Of a DNA stretch of 64,000 nucleotides, positions 53,001 through 62,000 are shown piece after piece; positions within the stretch are counted from its first letter, which is position 1; every line of letters begins with the position of its first letter. The position numbers were made by a program, and so were the translations under genes. The notes beneath the pieces were generated by a model. It was not told the origin of the DNA and did no database searches. It was given only the letters and a program-made list of their open reading frames with translations. The stretch is from Okapia johnstoni (taxonomy: Eukaryota; Chordata; Mammalia; Artiodactyla; Giraffidae), in the NCBI GenBank assembly GCA_024291935.2, contig CM044320.1, positions 33,014,001 to 33,078,000 of the forward strand. Reading direction: 5' to 3'.

Positions 53001-56000
53001 ATTGTGACTCAACATCTTCTAAATTATTCTGTTGTCCTTAACAGAAATAATAAAATATTTATTTTGAGCTCAGACTTCTTCAGCAAACTAAAATTGAGTG
53101 AGCCTCAAGGGCTCAATCTACAAGTCCAGTCCAAGCATAAATACATCTGCATTTTCTTTTAAGGAGTATTGGTATTTTTTTTTCTCTTGCTGTTTAGAGG
53201 ATATTGTATTCAGGTGTTTAGTTATCTAAGAAAGCACAACTCTTGGAGCAACTACAAATGCCTCTGCTTCACACTCTTCCAGATGGCTTACAAATTAATG
53301 ATGGTGGAGATGTAGATGTAGAGAATGATCTTGTGGACGCAGCAGGGGAAGGAGAGGGTAGGACAAATTGAGAAAGTAGCTTTGACATATATACACCACC
53401 ATATGTAAATTAGATATAGTGGGAAGTTGCTACATAACACAGGGAGCCCTGCCTGGTGCTCTGTGATGACCTAGAGGGGTAGGATGGTGGGAGATGGGAG
53501 GGAGGCTCATGAGGAAGGGGATATATATATATATATAGTTATGACTGATTCTCAATGTTGTATAGCAGAGACCAACACAATATTGTAAAGCAATTATCTT
53601 CCAATTAAAAATAAATTAAAAACTGGTGATAGCTAATGGAATGATGATGAAGAAAATTAACCATCTTGACTGAGAATGACTATACATTAACCTTATTTGC
53701 AGAGCCCACCTCCCCTAACGATGAAGCAGTGATAGTCAAGAAAACGAGTCTTCCCTTTTGACCTCCAAAACTGCTGAAACTTTATTTTTGTCTTTTCACC
53801 TCAAGCATCCCATCTGTGGCAAATAAAACTGATTTTTTTCAGTTTATACCAAATTACAATTCTACACTGGGAGATGAGTGAAAGTGAAAGTGAAAGTGAA
53901 GTTGCTCAGTTGTGTCCGACTCTTTGCAACCCCATGGACTGTAGCCTACCAGGCTCCTCCAACCATGGGATTTTCCAGGCAAGAATACCGGAGTGGGTTG
54001 CCATTTCCTTCTCCAGGAGATCTTCCCAAGCCAGGGATTGAACCCAGGTCTCCTGCATTGTAGGCAGACGCTTTACCGTCTGAGCCACCAGGGAGATGGG
54101 TAGGTCCTTTAATCATTCAAACTTATTAATTTCCTTTTACTAAAAACTTTTTGTGTGAATTTTTTTTACCATATGCAGCCATGATAGACAAAATATATAT
54201 TTAAAAAAGACATACCTAAAACATAACAAAAAACATCAGGAATGAAATAAGTAACACAGTGATGAGCAAGGATAATATTCAGTACTGGCAAGACAATGGG
54301 AAATGAAAGCATGTGGCAGGGAACTAAACTAAAGATACAAAAGCAGAGACTAAAGCAGGATGTCTCCATCTCATAAAGGAACCCTAATAGTATTGTGACC
54401 CCTGTTCCAGTCCTGGCTGTGCAGTGAGTGACAGGAGGAAAGAGAGGAAGCAAACAGACAGGACTGGACTCAACCACCCGCAATCTCAATGGCTAAAGCC
54501 TTAAATTACCAGAGGACATGAATTCTCAGACCTCAATATCAGATCTGGCTCTGGACTTGTTGAGATGAGCCAGGTGGAGGCAACCATAAAACTAATAAAG
54601 AAGATGAGAGAATGCAGAGAGAGAATATGAAAAAAAATTCCACTCAAGAAGAACCTGCATATTTAAACTTCAAAGCACAAGAGAAAAAAGGCGACTTCAT
54701 TACCAAAAAAGTGCAAGAAACAGTACAATTTCAAAATAACTTTTACATCAGTGTGTTTCCAATCCTCAAAGAGTTAAGAAAACAATTATATACCAAAGAA
54801 GACAATATACATAAAAAAGGGCAGATACAAATGAAGAAAATGTGGCTATGCAAAAGAACCAATAGAAATCTGAGAAACAAAATTATAATCATTTAAATAA
54901 AAATATAATTCATGAAGGTAAAATACTACACACACATTCTAAGAAAATGTGGTGACTTATAGACAGTATCAAAAAAATCAATCTAGGAAGCAGGACAAAT
55001 TTCAAAAGGCAAATTATAAAAGGAAAGTTAAGAGAAAAGGGAGATGAATTAAGAGAATTCAACACACATCTAATAGGAGTTCCAGAAGAGAGATAAGAGG
55101 AAAAGATAAGAAATATTTGAAGGAAAATGGCTGAAAATTTTCCACAATTGAAGAAAAATATAAGTATTCTGATTAAAAGTATACCCTAAGTGTCAAGTGG
55201 GAAAAACAAAATTAAAAATTACTCATAAACACATTGTAGTGAAACTTTAGGACATCAAAGACAAAATAAAAAATCTACAAAATTATCAGAAAGTAAAATG
55301 CCAATAAAGGATAACAATTCTTAATGGCAACAAGACACAACAGAAAATAATTGTTATAACTTTAAAATACTAAAGAAAAAGAATTGTCAAGAAGGCATTT
55401 CATACATAAAGCATCAGTTAAAAAAGGAGGTAAAATAAAGACATCCCCATATAAAGATTAATAAGATTTATAACCTCATTGAATAGACTAAAGAAAAAAT
55501 TTCAGCAAAAAGAAAAGTGAACCCAGAGAGGAGTGAAAAGCAAGAAATAAAAGTAAGTAGAATAAAAGGTAAAATACATTAAGAAATATAATGAATAACT
55601 GAAAAATAATTTTAGGAACTAAATTTTCAGGAAAAAAGTGATATATCATAATTTAGATGACATAAGTAATTTAAAGAGTAAACTCAGAACTATGCATCTA
55701 GACAACTAGTCTCCTCCCAAAATAGATGGGAAGTAGAATAGCAGAGAATAATCAAAGCATTCTGAAATATTTTTCTCCCATGAGAGAAAGAAATATTTTC
55801 AAGTTGTGTAAAAAAGAATATATAGCTGAAATGTATGACAAGACCATATGGGCACTTGCAAAAGAAGAGGGAAAAGAAAAAGAGCTCTACAAGAGAAAGA
55901 AAATACAGAATATGATACCCACTGGTATTCAAATAAATCCAAACACATTATTTAACAAATCAAGGTAATTCAACTTTAGTGAATTCAAATAGACTATCAG

Positions 56001-59000
56001 ATTATATTTTTAAAATCCAGCTCTTGCCTGCTCACAAGACATTAACAAAGCAAAATGACTTGTAAATCTGAAACAAATGGATATTAAAAAAAGGTATCTA
56101 CTCAAACACTAAACAAAGGATAGCTGGTGTCAAGACAAGAATATCAAGCAAGTAAAATTCAAAGGGAAATGACACTGCTATAGGAAAATATTAACTCTGT
56201 ATCAGAAGGACATCTGATCTGGTGATCACGTTGGATGGCCCCTGCTCTAGATTCTGAGCTCCTATCTCAGGGAACTGGAACCAATACTCAAGCCCATAAA
56301 TTGCATGAAGATGTGAATGGAGTCTGTGCTGTTCATGGCTGCATTGCCACCATGTGTAAACTGTCCTAAGAATACTACACAATTTTAACAAACAAGGAAA
56401 TCCTGTCACATATGACAGCATGAGTGAACCTCCTTTGTGAAATAAACCAGTCACAGAAGGACAAACACTGCATGATTCCACTTACACAAGGAGTGACTGC
56501 ATCCTTAAACTTTGCTCCTTACTGTCAAACTGTGTTTCAAAATGCTTATACCAACTATCTCTTGGAAAGCAAGGAGATCAAACCAGTCAATCCTAAAGGA
56601 AATCAGTCGTGAATATTCAGAAGGACTGATGCTGAAAGCTTCCAATACTTTGGCCACCTGATGTGAAGAACTGACTCGTTGGAAATGACCCTGATGCTGG
56701 GAAAGATTGAAGGCATGAGGAAAAGGGGACAACAGAGGATGAGATGGTTGGATGGCATCACCGACACGATGGACATGAGTTTGAGCAAGCTCTGGGAGTT
56801 GGTGATGGACAAGGAAGCCTGGCGTGCTGCAGTCCATGGGTTCGCAAAGAGTCGGACATGACTGAGAGACTGAACTGAACTGATATCAATTATCATTTCA
56901 CCAGCTGTGCATGAGAGTTTCAGTGTGTGAATGCCTGGGAAATTGGTAATTTCTTATTTTTCCTACTCAAATTGAAAGGTATGTAGCAGACCATGAAGTG
57001 GAGAAATACAGAGAATGCTTGTGCTCTTGTGTGTTGGAAACCTATGGACTTCAAAAACACACCTGATTAAATCCCCCACTCATGGTGTGACCTTACCTGA
57101 TTGGCTTAAACTTCCAATTTTCCTTTATGTAGAATGAGAATAATGTCCATATCAAGGCTGTTTGAAGGACTAGAGAAATATATTTACAGTGCCTAACATA
57201 GTACTAGTATAAAGTAGGGATGAAATGACTGATGGCTATCAGTATCACTCTTTCTTACTCATTTCCAAAATGGAATGAGTGGAGGAATCAAAGATCCAGT
57301 TTCTTCTAGCGTCTTCGAGCAAGTTACAAGGGCAGAAAGCTACACTTTTACAGACTGTTTCCTGGTATTATATAACATGTTTGCTTTGTGGGACTTGAGC
57401 AGAGAAATGTATCTTGAATAAATAAGAACACAAAAACATGAAACTTTTAGAGTCTTTAAAACTCCAAACCCAAATATCAAATCAAGTGCATCAAAAGGCA
57501 TCTCTTATGAAACATTTAAAAGAGAAGATCAGAAAGTAACTCAAAGCAACTGTATTCAAGCCAAACGAAAATAGAAAAATGTAAACATTCCCCGGATTTT
57601 AATGTTACTATTTTCATTCACGTACCAGGATCTGCTCATTGAGAAGCAGGTGTGCTGCCATGGAGACCATTCTACGTATTTCCTTTGAGTCATTCATTCA
57701 CTTGAGAGCTACTGCAAGAGTTGATAACTGACTCTTGATGATTTAAAAGTTATCCTAGCTCATGCAGCTCAATACCAGAAAAATAAATGACCCAATCAAA
57801 AAACGGGCCAAAGAACTAAAAAGACATTTCTCCAAAGAAGACATACAGATGGCTAACAAACACATGAAAAGAAGCTCAACATCACTCATTATCAGAGAAA
57901 TGCAAATCAAAACCACAATGAGGTACCATCTCACGCTGGTCAGAACGGCTGCTATCAAAAAGTCTACAAACAATAAATGCTGGAGAGGGTATGGAAAAAA
58001 GGGAATGCAAACTAGTACAGCCACTATGGAGAAGAGTGTAGAGATTCCTTAAAAAACTGGAAACAGAACTGCCATATGACCCAGCTATCCCACTTCTGGG
58101 CATACACACTGAGGAAACCAGAATTGAAAGAGACACGTGTACCCCAATGTTCATCCCAGCACTGTTCACAATAGCCAGGACATGGAAGCAACCTAGATGT
58201 CCATCGGCCAACAAATGGATAAGAAAGTTGTGGTACACATACATGATGGAATATTACTCAGCTTTAAAAATAACACATTTGAATCAGTTCTAATAAGGTG
58301 GATGAAACTGGAGCCTATTATACAGAGTAAAGTAAGTCAGAAAGAAAAACACCAATATAGTATATTAACGCATATATATGGAATTTAAAAAGATGGTAAC
58401 GATGACCCTATATGTGAGACAGCAGAGACACAGATATAAAGAATAGATTTTTGGATTCAGTGGAGAAGGCAAGGGTGGGATGATTTGAGAGAATAGCATT
58501 GAAACATATATATTACCATATGTGAAATAGATGACCAGTCCAAGTTTGATGCATGAAACAGGGCACTCAAAGTCAGTGTACTGGGACAACGCTGAGGGAT
58601 GGGATGGGGAAGGAGGTGGGAAGGGGGTTCAGGATGGGGGACACATGTACACCTGTGACTGATTCATGTCAATGTATGGCAAAAACCACCACAGTATTGT
58701 AAAGTAATTAGCCTCTAATTAAACAAATAAATTAAAAAATATGAACGATAAATAAATAAGTAAAAGTCATTCTAGAAAATTACTAACCTCCTTTCATTCT
58801 GGGTTATTGTGCCATTTTCCAGCTTTTTAACTGCAGTCGCCAGCACTTTATTTGCATCATTGGCAAAGTCTAAGTCTCGGACCTCAGACAGTGGGACAGA
58901 CACAATGGCAAATGCTTCTTTATCTTCTTTTGTTTGGCAAGTTCCAATCTGCAATGTGTTTTTCCATTAAGATTAGTTGCTTTATTAAAAAATGATGCAA

Positions 59001-62000
59001 CATTCTTCAAGTACTAACACATCTTAGTACTGCAGAAGAGGTACAAAACAGAAGTAGATGATCCAAACATGGCAATTGTTACAAGCATCGCCCACTATGA
59101 AAAGCTGAGACACAGATCTCTCCTGCCCACTTCTTGCCTTGTTCTCAAAGCTCAAATGGCAATGTTGCCCTTTTACCCTTGCCCTTTGCTTCAGTTTCAA
59201 CAGAGGAGAGGAAATGCCCTTCTGGAATCTTCTTCCCTTTCTACATGCTGCTCCCATTCTCTTGGTATCTCTGCTGCATCTTCTTGAATCACAGCCCTGC
59301 AGTGACCTGACTGGTGGGCATAAGTCCTTGATGAAATTCATTGCAAATAATTTCTAATATTGATGCAGTGCAGTTGTAAAAACATGTCAGTCATCCCCTA
59401 ATCCGATTCAGACAACATCTGGATGAAAAAGTAAACCATTCTCAGAAACATTTACCTTCAACATAACAGGCCTCTCTTCATCCGTGTCTATGGGGATGCT
59501 AGTACTGGTTACCCACGTGTTCGTACATAAATGTCTTAACCGAACATATGAGTTCCTAAAAGAAAAATAATATTTTAAAAATGGTTTATAAAAAATTAAC
59601 ACACTTAACATTAACATATTTAACAGTTTCATACATGATATGAATATAAATATATTTTAGGCAATTAACTGAGTGTAGATCAGTCATGTTTAAAGAGAAA
59701 ATATGACTATAGACTATTTCAAAGCACACAGTATTATTACCTAGACCAGTGGTTCTCAAAATCTGGACCTTGGACCAGCACCATCAGCATCACCTGGACA
59801 CTAGTTAGAAATAAAAATTCCAAGGTTTTACCCCAGTCCACTGAATCAGAGAATCTGAGCGTGAGGTCCAACAGTGAGTATTTTACCAGCCTTTCCAGGA
59901 AATTCTGATGTATACGAAGGTAAGAAGCACTGTCTGTATAACCATCTCAGTTATAATGGCTGTCTCACTGTAGTCCCTTTTGTGGTTTAACCATTTGCAC
60001 ATGAAAGTATATAGTGTAGTCAATCCTCAATAATTGCAGATTACGTACTTGTGACAAATTATCTGTAACCCCAAAATCAATTCTTGGGGGCACTCTGGCA
60101 GTCTTTCTCAGACATGCATAGAGTGGCAAAAAATTTGATTCCCTGCTATTTACATCCCCAGTGAGGCTGAACAAGGCGATGCTCTGTCTTCTTGTTTCTG
60201 CTCTTGAACCGTCAACAAGTGTCCTTTGGTGGTCTGTATATTACCATGTTTTTCACTGTCATTGGGGAATTCATTGTTGAAAACAGTCCCAAGCATAGTG
60301 CTGAAGTGCTGTCTTGTGTTCCTGTAGAGTAAAGCTGTGATGTGCATTACAGAGAAAATACTAATGACAGAGAAGCTTCATCCAGGCATGAGTTATAGTG
60401 CTGATGGTCATGAATTCAGTGTTCATGAACAAAAAATATATATTAAGTGAGGTGTCTTTAACCAAAAACACATAGAAAACAAGGTTGAGTATTAACTGAT
60501 TGACAAAAATACTGTGTCCAGAGGCTTGCAGGAACCTAACTCGATATTTCTCTTAGGAGCAATGGTCCCATATTTGCTAATTCATGTTCCCACAATAATA
60601 AGAACCAATTATAGGTGAAATTGTGAGACAGTGTATGGGAAAGAATAGCTAGAGCTTCCTCCAGCTCAAATATTACCATTTTCAGTGAAACTTTTATTAT
60701 CATTTCTTAAACAAAATGAATAAAGTGTCCATTAAAAGAAAACCATTGTGGTAAGTTCTCTGCCTTCAAGTTGCAAGAAGTTCAGCAGGAAAGATAAGAT
60801 AAATCCCTATAACACAAGGCAGAAAGCATTAAGGCCAATAAGAGAAACTCAAATTTAAAAAAAAAAAAAAGGCTTCAGGAAAAGAGATTTAGTCTAAAAC
60901 ACCATGGTTCTGCTCATTCATAAAAGTAGATAGAGATTGAGTTTCAAAAACCTAGAACAGCAAAGGTCCAATCATTGTCCAAATAATCAGCAAAGGTCCA
61001 GTACTGAAATACCTCTGTGATACCACTTATCTTCTGCATGGAATTATATAGAATATGTCATTTGGACTCAGTTATCCTCACCATTGTATTTTAAGCATCT
61101 GTAAAGTGGGGCCATAGCTTATTCAGCTCCATGGTCGTTCAATGCACTTTTTCTATAGATGCTTATGGAGTCAACCTAGATGGCTGAGTTCCAAACTAAT
61201 GAGACAACACTTGCACATAATAGCTTGCAATTTCCAAGAATTCTAGAAATGAATAACTCCTTAGGACCTATACCACAAAAATCCTTTCTTAGAATCTTGA
61301 TGTAATTTGAATGTCTAAAATATGAAGGCATTGGGAGGACTTCCTGGCAGTCCAGGGCTTAGAACTTTGCCTTCCAATGCAGGGGGTATGGGTTTGATCC
61401 CTGGTTGGGGAGCTAAGATCCCACATGTCTCAAGGCCAAAAAAACAAAACATAAAACAGAAGCAATATTGTAACAAATTTAATAAAGATTTTTAAAGTGA
61501 TCCACATTGAAAAAATCTTAAATAAATAAAAATCAAAGATGAAGGTATGCATCATAGTGGTTAAGAGTAGAGACTTCAAATTCACACACATCAGGATCAA
61601 ATTCCACCTCATGAGCTAGACATTGATTGATCAACCTAGTCACACTAAGCCAGTAGTTCCCCAACCTGGCTGCACATTAGAGTCACCAGAAAAGCTTCTA
61701 CAGCCTGTTGCCCAGGCTGCACTGCACATTATTTAAATCAGAATGTCTGGGACTCAAAGAAGGCATCAGTACTTTTTAAAGATCTCCAAGTGATTTCACT
61801 GGTCTTCATGTGGCCAGAGCATAAAGGGCAGAATGCTGCACAGGTGATCCCAATTTAAAGCTGACATGAAAAGCACGGCATTAACTAGTTCATCCCAGGT
61901 GGCTCAGAATTCGCCTGCAATGTGGGAGACCTGGGTTCAATCCCTGGGTCGAGAAGATCTCCTGGAGAAGGAAATGGCAAAGTATTCTTGCCTGGGAAAT

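Larger units (their letters stand above)
51280..58787 (-). other. ITPR2: ITPR2 intron C-D
   Basis: An intron of 7508 bases. It contains L1 tails (52095-52568, 53315-53625, 57761-58761), an inverted Bov-tA (53880-54098), an old L1 fragment (about 54940-55560), an L1-like piece (56400-56510), a BovB 3' end (56555-56882) and a MIR-like piece (57040-57225). Nothing was recognised in 51300-52090, 52600-53310, 54110-54900, 55600-56390 or 57230-57740. Confidence 0.85.

Noticed and set aside
54612..54896. Plus-strand Lys/Gln-rich open frame of 94 codons
   Set aside because: A-rich sequence next to an old L1 fragment. The composition explains the open frame and no family motif is seen.
59069..59357. 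Overlapping plus-strand frames between exons B and C
   Set aside because: No homology, no splice logic, and they lie within a short ITPR2 intron.
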